From Gambelia wislizenii (taxonomy: Eukaryota; Chordata; Lepidosauria; Squamata; Crotaphytidae), in the NCBI GenBank assembly GCA_030847615.1, contig JAUMIR010000003.1, positions 285,876,265 through 285,940,264 on the forward strand: 64,000 bases of DNA. Reading direction: 5' to 3'. Made by a program: the position numbers and the translations under genes. A model generated the notes under the pieces. The model saw only the letters and a program-made list of their open reading frames with translations, did not search any database and was not told the DNA's origin. Below, piece by piece: positions 35,094 through 45,542 of the stretch; within the stretch, counting starts at the first letter, position 1, and each line of letters starts with the position of its first letter.

Positions 35094-35931
35094 CAGCCGC
35101 CCCTCCATATTCACAAGTTTCACTTTCATGGATTTGACTGTTCACGAGTTTCTAGCTGCTGCTTGACTACGTTGACTGCCTTGCTGCACTCAGTCTGTAC
35201 CCCCTACTTTGTACAGTCTCTTTTCCTGCCAGTCACATGAGCCCCTTACTCAGCCCATCTTCCCACCATGAAGCCTCAGCCAGATTGTCAAGCCCTTCTA
35301 TGCAGAGCCACCTCTTCCCCACTCCTTCTCTTTCCCCTGCTTCACACTATCTCCTCTCCTGCCCACCACACCAGCCCCTCACTTCAAAGTGAAGAGAAAC
35401 CCCTTTCCTTTCCCCTCCTTCCATTCAAAGGCAGAAACTGGTGGCTGATGGACTCACCAGCTTTTGGAAAGGGCAAAGAGAAATGAAAGGGGGTTTATCT
35501 CCACCCCTTCCAAAAGTGGGTGAGCCCACCAGCCACCAGTTTCTGCCTTTATAAGGAGGTAGGTGAAAGGAAAGGGGATTATCTTCACCCTTTCCAAGGG
35601 CTGGTTAGCCCTCCAGCTGTCGGTTTCTGCCTTTGTAAGGAGGGAGGAGAAAGGAAATGCCTTGGAGTGAGGGGCTGGCATGGTTAGCAGGAGAGAAGAC
35701 TGCAAGAAACAGGGGGAGAAGAAGGCACAGGGGAAGAGGTGGATCAGTGTGGAAGGTCTTGATAATCTGGCTGTGGCATCATGTAGGCAAGCTGGGAAAG
35801 AGAGTGACCAGCCGGGGCTGTTGGCGGCAAAGAAGACTGTAGTGTTTGGGGGGGGGGTATGATATTCATGGTTTTTCCACTCTTGCGGGGATCCTGTGCC
35901 CCTAACCCCTGTAAATGTGGAGGGCCAACTG
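35094..35931. mobile_element. Tigger/pogo-like element inside Bov-B
   Basis: It starts CAGCCGCCCCTCCATATTCA and ends AATGTGGAGGGCCAACTG, with TA on both sides (35092-35093 and 35932-35933). Removing it restores GAAGGCACTAGATAAGAT, matching the other Bov-B copy. It is 838 bp without a transposase frame. The interior carries three related units of about 75 bp, alternating in orientation (35388-35660). Confidence 0.8.
35388..35660. repeat. Three related units in alternating orientation
   Basis: AGGCAGAAACTGGTGGCTGA, its inverse CAGCCACCAGTTTCTGCCTT and a third CAGCTGTCGGTTTCTGCCTT lie within 270 bp. Each is paired with CTTTTGGAAAGGG-like text. They probably formed by local inverted plus tandem duplication inside the Tigger-like element. 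Confidence 0.75.
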
Positions 35932-35999
35932 TAGATAAGATCTTCAAAGGCAAAGCTATCCCATTAAATACCAAAGTCAAAATCATGCAGGCCATAGTA

Positions 36000-36321
36000 C
36001 AGGTCCCCCCGCCCCCCATGTTTATGCGAGATCAGCACTCATGGTTTCACTTACCCACAGTTATGCGGGGAGGTCTCTCTAGGCATCTGGAGGACCACTG
36101 GAGGTGGTCCTTCTAGGCATTAGGATGTCATGCAGCACAACTCTATGGTCACGTTCTGCCAGAAGTTGACCATAGAGATGCGCCAGATGCCTTGAGAGGT
36201 CCTAGGTTCTCCAGTGCAATTCTATGGTATTCTATGGCGGTTCGCTATTATATGCAGTTTTGCATATCTGCAGTAAGACTGGGAATGTATCCCTACAGAT
36301 ACCAGAGGACAGACACACCTG
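36000..36321. mobile_element. Second Tigger-like MITE inside Bov-B
   Basis: It starts CAGGTCCCCCCGCCCC and ends GGACAGACACACCTG. The left flank is TA (35998-35999) and the right CA, one mismatch. Removing it joins GGCCATAGTA to TTTCCAGTTTCTATG, which is the Bov-B order. Confidence 0.75.
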
Positions 36322-36774
36322 CATTTCCAGTTTCTATGTATGGTTGTGAAAGCTGGACAGTGAAGAAAGCTAACAAGAAAAAACCCCATTCGTTTTAAAT
36401 GTGGTGCTGAAGAAGAATGTTATGGATATCATGAAATGCTAAAATGTTTTAGAACAAATCAAGACTGAACTCTCACTAGAAGTGAAGATGACTAAACTGC
36501 GCCTGTGCTACTTGGACATATGTAACAATATGACTCACTGGAAAATACAATAATGCTTGGTAAAGTGGAAGGCAGTAGGAAAAGAGGGAAACTGCACTAC
36601 CGCTGGATTGATTCAATCAGGGAAGGCATTGCTCTGAGTCTGCATGACCTTAGCAGGTCTGTGGGTGACTGGATCTCTTGGAGGTTTCCATTCATAGAGT
36701 TGCCATAAGTCAGGAGTTGACTTGATGACAAATAACAACAGCAAAGTTAATTTTCTATGAAACTGTATGACTAG

Positions 36775-36995
36775 GAGCCCAGGTGGCACAGTGGTTAAAT
36801 GCTGGTACTGCAAACCACAACATTGTGAGTTGGATCCTACAGGGCTCTAGGTTGATTCAGCTTCCATCCTTCCAAGATTGGTAAGATGAGTACCCAGCTT
36901 GTTGGGAGCAATTAGCTAACACACATTGGAAACAGCTTAGAGTGCTTTGTGCTATAAAGCAGTATAGAAATGTAAGTGCTGTTGCTATTGCTATA
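36775..36995 (+). mobile_element. tRNA-derived SINE, Sauria type with GTTGCTATTGCTAT tail
   Basis: The head GGAGCCCAGGTGGCACAGTG and body (ACCCAGCTTGTTGGGAGCAA) match the 27.0 and 37.3 kb SINEs. This copy instead ends AAGCAGTATAGAAATGTAAG and TGCTGTTGCTATTGCTATAC, the ending usual for Sauria SINEs. Confidence 0.8.
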
Positions 36996-37312
36996 CAGGA
37001 AACAATTCAACTGAGTTAGACAAAGTTAACAGGTTTGGATTTGTAAACCTGAAATGAAGCACAGAGCTGAAAAATACCTTACTGGATCCATTAATATCTT
37101 TTATATTAGTCTTAAGTGTGTTTTAAGTCAATGCAGAGCAATAAAATGATACAAAATTTGGAGTTTTCCTAGCCACAGATATGCTAGCCTCATGGGCAAC
37201 AACTTCCCTGTCCACTTTGTGCATCTCGTGGAGTAGCCTCTTGTTTAAAGAAATTCATATTGCAATTAATTTTTTCGTTTGTGGGACCTCTTCTTAGCAA
37301 GTGTACCACACC

Positions 37313-37598
37313 AGGGAACCCCCATGGCACAGTGGTTAAATGTCAGTACTGCAAGCCACCACGTTGCCAATTCAATCCCAGAGGGCTCCAAGGTTCACTC
37401 AGCCTTCCATCTTTCATAGGCCAGTAAAATGAGTACCCAGCTTGTGGGGGCAATTAGCTAACATTGGAAACCACTTAATGCAGTGTAGATGTATAAATTG
37501 CTATTGCTTAAACAATTTGTAAGCCACTCTGGGAGCCTTTGTGGCTGAAGAGCAGGGTATAAATACCTAAATAAATATAAAGAAATAAATACCTATAT
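37313..37598 (+). mobile_element. tRNA-derived SINE with L2-like tail
   Basis: GGGAACCCCCATGGCACAGT is the head. The tail is TTGTAAGCCACTCTGGGAGC, GAAGAGCAGGGTATAAATAC, then (AAAT)n. It is of the same type as the 27.0 kb copy. Confidence 0.8.
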
Positions 37599-37997
37599 AA
37601 AGTCAAATCCAAATTTATTTACAGTAGTCATGGAGTCTTGATCCCCAGGTTCTTTATGTGGTTTTGAGTTTTGTCTTTTTATGTTGGAAAGCATGAAGAA
37701 CTATGCTGTACATGTAGCCCCAGCTGCTCCTGTCCAGGACTGCCACAACCTCATGCAGTTGCAGTTATCAAGGAAATACTGAGTTTTGGCTTCTGATTAA
37801 TTACATAATCGGTTAACTAGTAACCAATACTTCTTTATTTATGTAGAAAATATTGGGTGGGGCTCTGGAGTTTACAAAACTGGGTGCTGAGGGCCACAGT
37901 CTGTGTTGCTCACTCTTGATTTACAGTATAATCCTAACTCAAAGATGCCCTGGCTGCAGGGGTAGATATAGGAAGAAGCTAAACTACCCTTGTGTCT

Positions 37998-38225
37998 AAA
38001 TAGTCTGAAGACACCTGATTTTCTGCCTGATCTCAAAAGCTAAGCAGGGTAATGCCTGGTTAGTACCTGATGGGTGACCACCAAAAGAATACCAGGTGCT
38101 GTAGGCTATATTTCAGAAGAAGAAAATGGAAAACTACCTCTGAGCAATTCCTTGCTTAAGAAAGCCTTTTGAAATTCATGGGGTTTCTATAAGTTGACAG
38201 GAAACTTGCAGGCACACACTTTACT
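37998..38225 (+). mobile_element. 5S rRNA-derived SINE
   Basis: The 5S-like head spans about 38006-38107 (CTGATCTCAAAAGCTAAGCA, GCCTGGTTAGTACCTGATGG, CCAGGTGCTGTAGGCT). A body follows with CAGAAGAAGAAAATGGAAAA and ATTCATGGGGTTTCTATAAG, then TTGACAGGAAACTTGCAGGC and a CA-like end. The 5S internal promoter is mutated, so it is not a 5S gene. Confidence 0.85.
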
Positions 38226-39020
38226 TTTACTTTTTAACACCTCTTATGCTTGGCTGAACTGCCGTTTTTTGATATCCCCCCCCCCTTTGGCAGAAGAACC
38301 CCAAAAGGACAGACCAGGGGTATAATGAGGAAGTAGGCAAGTTATGGCAGATCCAAACCTGCAGTCCTTCCCTTTTAATGAAAATCTGTTTTGGTCTGAG
38401 TACATTTGATCACTTTTATTTTTGTTCAGTAGACAGGTTTATGGCAATCAGCTGTAAAAGTCCTAATCCACAAAAATATGTTGAACAATTTAAACTGGGG
38501 CTTGATTAATGATCTGAGAACATTACCATAGGAGATTTAAGAGTAGCCAAGGATAAAATGAAAGCCTAGGATAAGGTTGTGGTTTTTCTTTTAAATAATG
38601 AGTTGGGATATTCTGCAGAAGAAAGTGTTACATTAAGAGCTAGTTCAGTAGCCACGTATGGTGTAGTACTCAACTTGAAATTAATGGGATTGCACCAGTG
38701 TAAGTGGCTGGTAAATCAATCCCATGTTTGATTTTAAAATTGCCTTGCACACTACTGTAAAGGTCAGCTTATATTTTACTATGAAATGTATACGACTAGG
38801 AATAATGTGGTTTACAACATCCCCATATTGATGTAGCTACAAGTTGCTCTGATACCATATCATAACTGTCCCTTGCTGTAGAAATGTTGTCACAATAGAT
38901 CCTGCATGGCAATTTTAGGAAACGGCCCATGATATGTAGAGGTCAGTAGAAACAGCTCCAATCATAGGGGCTACTGTATGCTGTAGGGATGGGCAAATCT
39001 GTCAGTTTTACTTTGTTTCA
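38226..39020. other. No feature recognised
   Basis: No gene or repeat could be assigned. Confidence 0.4.
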
Positions 39021-39344
39021 CAGTATCCCTTTTACTGAATTCTAAAATCCAAAATACTTCAAAATCCAAAATTGTCCCCATGAGTGGTTGAGATAGTGAC
39101 ACCTTTGCTTTCTGATGATTGTGTACACAAACTTTTGTTTCATGCACAAAATCATTAAAACTATTGTGTATAAAATAACCTTCAGGCTATGAGTATAATG
39201 CGTATATGAAACATAAATGAATTCCATGTTTAGACTTGGGTCCCATCTCCAAGATATCTCATTATGCATATGCAAGTATTTCAAAAATCTGAAATACAGA
39301 ATACTTATGGTCCCAGACATTTTGGATACAGGATATGCAACCTG
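39021..39344. mobile_element. Tigger-like DNA transposon fossil
   Basis: CAGTATCCCTTTTACTGAAT at the left and GGATACAGGATATGCAACCTG followed by TA at the right are inverted ends. The minus strand holds AATGAGATATCTTGGAGATG, GGGACCCAAGTCTAAACATG and AACATAAATTCATTTATG-like text. From memory, this phrase order also occurs in mammalian Tigger-group repeats. It is non-coding. Confidence 0.7.
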
Positions 39345-39519
39345 TAATATTAGCCCCTTCACTCTCTCTGGGAAATTCTGAAGTAAAAATGAACTGAAAC
39401 AAATTCACATCCATCCTTGGGGCAGGGCATGTCTGACAATTGAACTTTGCCCCACAGTTGGATTTTACAAATTTGGTAAAGTCAGATCAAAACCAAGCCA
39501 AATTATAACTCATCCTTAG

Positions 39520-39765
39520 TGTTGTTGTTGCATGCTTTCAAGTCGTTTCCAACATATGGCAACCCTAAGGCAACCCTATTGTTGGATTTTCTTGGCAAGA
39601 TTTGTTCAGGGGGGTGGGTTGCTATTACCTTCCTCTGATGCTGAGAGAGTGTGATTTACTGAAGGTGGTTTACTCATTATGTTTCCATGGCTAAGCAGGG
39701 ATTTGAACTCTGGTCTCCCAGAATCCTAGTCCAACACTCAAACCACTATACCATCCTGGCTGTCT
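39520..39765 (-). mobile_element. tRNA-derived composite SINE
   Basis: Read on the minus strand it begins with a tRNA-like head (complement of TTTGAACTCTGGTCTCCCAG and CTCAAACCACTATACCATCC). It continues through an AAACCCACT-type core and ends in TTGCCATATGTTGGAAACGA, CTTGAAAGCATGCAACAACA. A plus-strand copy is at 53.12 kb. Confidence 0.8.
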
Positions 39766-42330
39766 TACCCATCCTGACAGAATAGGGAAATCGTTCAGTT
39801 CCATATTCTCATTCAAATTTTGAAAGTCTTAATAAATTCTGATAGGAATGAGTTAAAATGAAATTTCCACATATCCCTATTGTTCTATATGAACAATATG
39901 AATATGTTGCATGGATTGACTAATGTTGCTGGTGGTAGAGTTGACTGGAGACCATGCTTAAAGGGATGGTCCATGTGGTCATCATAATTTATGTAAGAGG
40001 CTCATTGTCCTGTTTTAGGGTGTCATGTACTGAGGTGAGTGCATCTGTAATCCAAGAAAACAAACAGTGGAGAAAACAAGCCAGTCTTAGATCATATAGA
40101 AGGATGCCACCAAAGAGAATAACCCAAGGAGCAAGCTGAAGTTTAAGAAACAAGAGAGCAAGTGACATCAGATGATGATCTGTGTGGCCAGGCTCCTCTA
40201 GCTCTGACTCTTCCCCTCAGTTAAGAAGGGATCCTCTAGGTACTACATGAGATCCATTATGTAGAATAGTAATGTGGCACAGAAAATCTCCATGCAGTTA
40301 TCGCTAGCCCTCAGGCAGGTATCTCTCATGTATTTGGATTCCAGGCATAATGGGCAGCTGTTGAGATCAGCATCCACATATCTACCAGCAGTTGAGATCA
40401 GCATCAGTGTGATATGAACCACATTTTTCCTAGTTAAGCTGTAACTCAAGGATTCAGAATGTCTTACTATGTAAATATTGTTGGACTTCAACTCTTAGCA
40501 GCTCTAGCCAGCCTGTGAAATACCCAGAGGGCCACATGTTCCCCCCATCCTGCTGAAATTGCTCATCTTCCTTTAATTTCAACTGGAGAAAGTACAGTGT
40601 GGCCATTTGTGTCCTTGAGGACACAATATGGACAATAATCCATATCACAACATGAGCACTAATCTATTTAGTAATATAACCAGAATTGGGACTGGAACTG
40701 AAAGCAGTAGCAGACACACGTTCACACATTCTCTTTTGAAGAGGGAGAACTTAAGTATTTTTGCATGAGAAGATGTGTGCATTGTCTCCATGTGGGTCCA
40801 GTCACACATCCCTCCAAGTACCTGTGCAAGTCTGGCACTTGCACTTTTACTTGAAGTATTAAAAGAGGGTAGGCAGCAAAGTATGAATGTTTCTGTCATC
40901 TCCCTTTATAGATTTCACAACACATTCAATGGAAAAAAGCATATTTTCTTCATAGGCTCTTGGGTGATCATTGGTTACTAGTATTCTTTTCCGTATCATC
41001 ATATTGAAGTTGCAAATTACTAATAATGTTTAATCCATTAATAAACAGAATTACTGAACAACAAATATAGATAATATATTTGCATAAAAATACATTGGGC
41101 TTCAGTCTTAATGTGCATCAATTTTATATTTAAGCTGCCCTTAGATCTCACGATAAGGGGCAAGTTATAGATATTTTAATCTTTTTTTTAAAAAAAATAT
41201 TTGAGCTATCATTATATCCTTTGAAGCTTTAACAGCATTTCTGTAACTGTGTGCAGACTCTATTGTATACTTCTTTTGCTTTGGCTATGATTTTACACTC
41301 CAGACGCAAAGAAAATCACTGGTGACTACTGGTACCTCAAGCAAGCTGCCAATTGTGCAGGAATTCAGTATTATCTTTCACAATAACCTGGAATGACCTG
41401 CACTCTTATTGTCAAATAGCTTCTATCTAGAATAGCTTAGATTTCTTCAGATCCTGATGGAAGTCTGAAGGGCATACTACAGGATGGTATGTGTGCTCAT
41501 TTGGGCCTGAATGCCTTTGAGACTAGATTTGTGACTCCTCTTTCTTTTCCATGCCAAACGTTCTCCTTTGGCATCTATTCTGCTCAGAAAGGCCAACAAA
41601 TCTCTGTTATATTAAAACAGAAAAAAAACCCTGCATAAATATTACAACATATACAGTAATAGCTTTCTTGTCATTGTGTTGTTTATGTATTATAAAAACC
41701 CTATGGAGATTGAGAAAGGCAAATTGTATTGCTCATAATATATAAATCAGAATGTAACAATGTACCCCCATATTTATGTAGCTTATATGTAGGTATGCAT
41801 ATATAGTGACTCTGCATCCATCTGTCTCCATTCAAGAAGCGTATCTGATTGTAAGAGTAGCTTGCATTAGCTGGCTAAATTATATGTGTGTCCTTATGTC
41901 TTTCAGTGGGATAAGTAGTGCATCACCCATCTCTGTCTTGCAACACCAGAGTTTTGAGGTTAGCTTTAGAAATCCAGACTGCTTTCTGGTTTCCAGCAAT
42001 TTCCATCTTTACAGTGAACAGCACTGCCATTGTCCAAGGATGGACTTATCCCTTTGGCCTTCACAACCAACCATGTCATGCTCCTTGAGATAGTCTCCTG
42101 GTCTCCTGTGTGTGAAGGAAGTTGTCTTTTGGTGATTCCACAATTTTTAATTGTTTCTCATGCAGTCAACTGTTCTGTTTATATTTGTATGCCCCCCCCC
42201 AACAGTAGGCTATCAAACCCTGCATCTCAAGAACAGTCTATTTTTAGTGGGTCTGGTAGCACAGTCTCACAACAGTGTTTCTACATGAGCATGCATGTGC
42301 ACAGGTGTGGGCATTTTATGCACATGCACA

Positions 42331-42395
<65 letters not shown>

Positions 42396-43477
42396 CCTGT
42401 TCTATATTTCCATCTAGAATGTACTGTCTTCATATGGACAAAGAGGCCTTGGATGAAGAGTACTCAGCTGTGAATACTCTTGAGACAAGGGGAATACCAG
42501 TCGAAAGACAACTGTGGTGGAAGTGTCTTCAAAAACGGGCCTGTAACTTTAAGGAAAAAAACCCTTATCTTCACAGCCTACCATTTTGTGAAGGCACACA
42601 AATATAAACAGAACTGTTACAGACAATGAAATGATACCCCCAGTTTCAGGGAAGTAAAAGTCAGTTTAATTTCCCCTCTCCACTGATACATGGTTTATAT
42701 TTTGTTGTTTTGAAATCTAGAAAAAATATATATCTACACTCCCCTCAAATATATGATAAAATTTATTTTATCAGTCAAATGTGCATTAAGCATTACGTAC
42801 TGTAGAAAATTGAATAATAGAGAGATGTTATTGATTTTGTTCCTTTAGCATGCTGTAAATGAATAATTGTGAGCTAAAGTATAAACAAAATGATGAAGTA
42901 GCACAGACATTGGAAGAATTAATACAGTACAGTATTTGCTCCAACTGAGACTGAGGAGGCAAGATGCTGGAATGGGAATAGAGAAAGGGAGAGTGGTGGA
43001 AAGAAATCTCAACAATTGCATATACTGCCAGAGATAATGTCAGATAAGGGCAAATGGAGAAAAACATGCAGGTGGTGGGGTTGAGGCAATGAAGAATAAC
43101 AAAGCAACAAGAACACAAAGTGCAAAACAGATGAGCTCAAGGCCCAAGAAGAAGATTCCCAGGAGACCTATGGCTAATTTAGTAGATAAGATTTAGACTT
43201 TGTTCAGCTTTGCTTGTTATAAAAAGAAACTGGCAACAAAAAAACCACAATTTCTCAAAGGTGTTTGTCTCCTGAGAAGCAAAAGTTGAGCAAAGAGGAG
43301 GAAGCAGTTGTCAATTAGAATGCTACTGAGGAGAGTATGAACAAAGCTTACATGTCTTGAAATCAAAACTCAGAGGCACTTCTGAGCTACTGTGAATAAA
43401 ATAAGTCTAGTATCAAATTTCACCTGTAAGGCTGCATTAATTAGCATACTTCCTGGAGATGAAGGATGCAGTCATAA
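39766..43477. other. Mostly single-copy-looking DNA
   Basis: No gene was recognised in 3.7 kb. About 40480-40552 (TTGGACTTCAACTCTTAGCA and CCCAGAGGGCCACATGTTCC) looks like a small MITE related to the one at 46.65 kb. The two frames across the dinucleotide run at 42.3 kb are low-complexity artefacts. Confidence 0.4.
42325..42392. repeat. (CA)n(GA)n compound microsatellite
   Basis: A CA run passes directly into a GA run. It gives long but meaningless open frames. Confidence 0.9.
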
Positions 43478-43611
43478 GGACATTATCAGACTAGCGTATT
43501 AAAACACTGTAATAATGCGAGTAAGGAAGGCAGAATCATCGTGGCATTATAACTGAAATTATCAAACAACCACCACTCCCATTTTAAGAACAGGATTAAA
43601 GTAGCACTACA

Positions 43612-43789
43612 ACGCAGAAAGAATCACAACCCAGAAACATCACCCAAGGGGACCTTCTGCTGTGCATTCTGCAACCGGACTTGTTTATCTCAGATTGGCC
43701 TTTTTAGTCATCAGCACACTTGCAGAAAGTGCGGGATGAGTCCTTCCTGAATCTTCGTTTGTGAAGAAAAGCCAGAGAGGGAGAGAGTG
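43612..43789 (+). mobile_element. RTE-like LINE 3' end with intact C2H2 finger
   Basis: The frame reads RKNHNPETSPKG and then CAFCNRTCLSQIGLFSHQHT, followed by C and a stop within eight codons. This is a complete CX2C...HX3-4H/C finger at the protein's C-terminus. The tail is GAAAAGCCAGAGAGGGAGAG, a (GA)n-type 3' end shared with the 16.2 and 56.8 kb copies. The fragment is inserted in Harbinger sequence. Confidence 0.85.
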
Positions 43790-43829
43790 TCTTCGTATTG
43801 CCTTCTAATTACGCTGTAATGTCCACTTA

Positions 43830-44158
43830 GGACTTTTTTGGACAAAGAAAAAATAACGCAAGTAGCCTCTCCAGCTTGCAAGGCTGCTGAGCTGCAAAGT
43901 GTCAGTTTCGGATGACGCTGCCCTCTAGCGGTACTGTTGCGGTACCGCAGGGAGAGCTGAGCGTCATATTTCGTTGATTTTTTACTCACGAAAGTTGATC
44001 ATGAGTAAAAATCAACAAAATATGACGCTCAGCTCTCCCTGCGGTACCGCAACAGTACCGGCAGGGGCGAGCGTCATACGAAAGGTGCGCTTTGCAGCAC
44101 AGCAGCCTCGCAAGCTGGAGAGGCTGCTTGCGTTATTTTTCTTCGTCCGAAAAAGTCC
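43830..44158. mobile_element. Palindromic Harbinger-like MITE (P2) with TTA duplication
   Basis: It is 329 bp, starting GGACTTTTTTGGAC and ending GTCCGAAAAAGTCC. TTA lies on both sides (43827-43829 and 44159-44161). The empty site is visible in the 13.4 kb host copy as GTCCACTTACTTCTGC. The arms are long inverted repeats around a centre at about 43994 with the loop ACTCACGAAAGTTGATCATG. They also hold a sub-hairpin (AGCCTCTCCAGC type). It is CpG-rich. Confidence 0.9.
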
Positions 44159-44600
44159 TTACTTCCATGTTAGCTGGGCCACAAGCTGGTTCATGTAAAA
44201 GCACCAAAAACACTTAAAATAACAAATTAAATACACAGATAAGCCCTGAAACATACATTAAAATTTCCAGCAATATGGGACAGTTCATAAAAAGAGCATC
44301 CTATCGATCATTTTCACATTGTCACACAGAGGTTTTCTTGGTGGCAAAGGGACAGGTGAAAGAGGTCTGCCCATTCACACTGTATTCTCATGATTACAGT
44401 GGGACTTACTCCTCAATACCATGAAAATGATGATATTGAGTAGCTATTCACAGCTTAGCCCATGAATAAAAAGTGATGGCTTATTCGCGGCTGGTGTACA
44501 CACTGGCCACGGGAGGAGGGTGACGTTTTCTGATAATTTCAGCCTGTTATGTTATTATCACATTGCAATGATGCAATTTTCCCCTTGTCTGATAAAGTCC

Positions 44601-45542
44601 ATACTCACTAGGGAAAGACAAGGAAGAGTCTTATGGTACCTTTAAAAACTAAAACAATTATTATGATATATTTCTAGATACACATAGTTTTAGGGGCAGA
44701 CAGTGTGGTTGGAGGGAAATGAGATGCCAGAATTCTAGGCTGTGAATATTATATTAAAGTTCAAATGCACATAATATAATTACACAGACCATTCACAAAA
44801 GAATTGGGGAAGAGGCTAGTAATGCTTGATACTGTGATCCTAATTTAGTTCTATAGTGGGATTTTTAAAAACCCACAATCTTGATTCAAGTTCAGAGTAA
44901 TGAAGAGCTGAACTTCTTGGTAAATTGTGATTTAGCAGTGTCAGGCTGGAGTCTTCCTTTGAAGCTTATTCATTCAAGATGGTGGTTGCTTTAAGGCTAG
45001 TAATAGTGTGTCCTGGAAAATTGTACCCACATTGTTGTTGTTGTGTACATGTGTATGGGAGTCTCCTTTTTGGTGTCAGATTTGTATCCACATTTATTAT
45101 TTTGTGTAGAGAGAAGAAACTGATTTTATTGTCCTATGTAGGATGCAGAAGGTTGTTTATGGCTCATGAAACACAGATTGCATTGGCAGATGAGCATAAT
45201 ATTAAGAGTTTGTTCATCTGCTTTTTTTAATCACTGCGATATTTTAATATTTCTGATCCTCTTCCCATTTTCAACAATGGTCAAGTTATTAACACTGTAT
45301 GCATTGCAAAAAGTACCTTCTTGCTCCACTTCCCAGTCCAAAGACAGTATAGCAGTTGGTGATGATCATTCCTCAGACCATGTCCTTGGGGAAAATGTTC
45401 CAAACTACTGTATTGCCAAGGACCAAGCCCAAGCCTGCACAACTGCATGTACCCAGTTATATCAAATCTAAACTAGGAGTGAGGGAGCAGTGTCTTGATA
45501 GTAACTGATACAATGGGCAGTGCTTGGGAGTATTCAGTTCAA
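44601..45542. other. No feature recognised
   Basis: GAGTCTTATGGTACCTTTAA near 44628 marks a short unidentified dispersed repeat. No gene was seen. Confidence 0.35.

Larger units (their letters stand above)
33238..36755 (+). mobile_element. Bov-B (RTE) LINE, cut into four pieces by three DNA transposons
   Basis: The pieces are 33238-34456, 35060-35093, 35932-35999 and 36322-36755. They follow Bov-B order: the linker before the RT (GAAGTAGAAAAGGCTCTCAA), the RT frame with HLIILMCNLY and KAGLQLNIKKTRI, then INKNGDCSQDIRR. Further on come VKIMQAIV, YGCESWTVKKA and a 3' end CCATAAGTCAGGAGTTGACT followed by ACAAATAACAACA. The YADD catalytic region is damaged at about 34235-34262. Deleting the inserts gives the same text order as the 55.2 kb copy. 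Confidence 0.9.
43478..44600. mobile_element. Long Harbinger-like element carrying two foreign insertions
   Basis: The ends are GGACATTATCAGACTAGC and CTGATAAAGTCC. The flanks are ..CATAA and ATAC.., close to a 3-bp duplication. It aligns with the 13.4 and 24.0 kb copies once two blocks are removed: an RTE 3' end (43612-43789) and a palindromic MITE (43830-44158). There is no transposase. Confidence 0.85.

Noticed and set aside
38006..38107. Possible 5S rRNA gene on the plus strand
   Set aside because: The 5S-like part lacks a proper start and carries insertions. It continues into the SINE body.
42030..42607. Frames of 147 and 110 codons with TH and RE repeats
   Set aside because: The repeats are translations of a CA/GA microsatellite. 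The rest has no recognisable domain.
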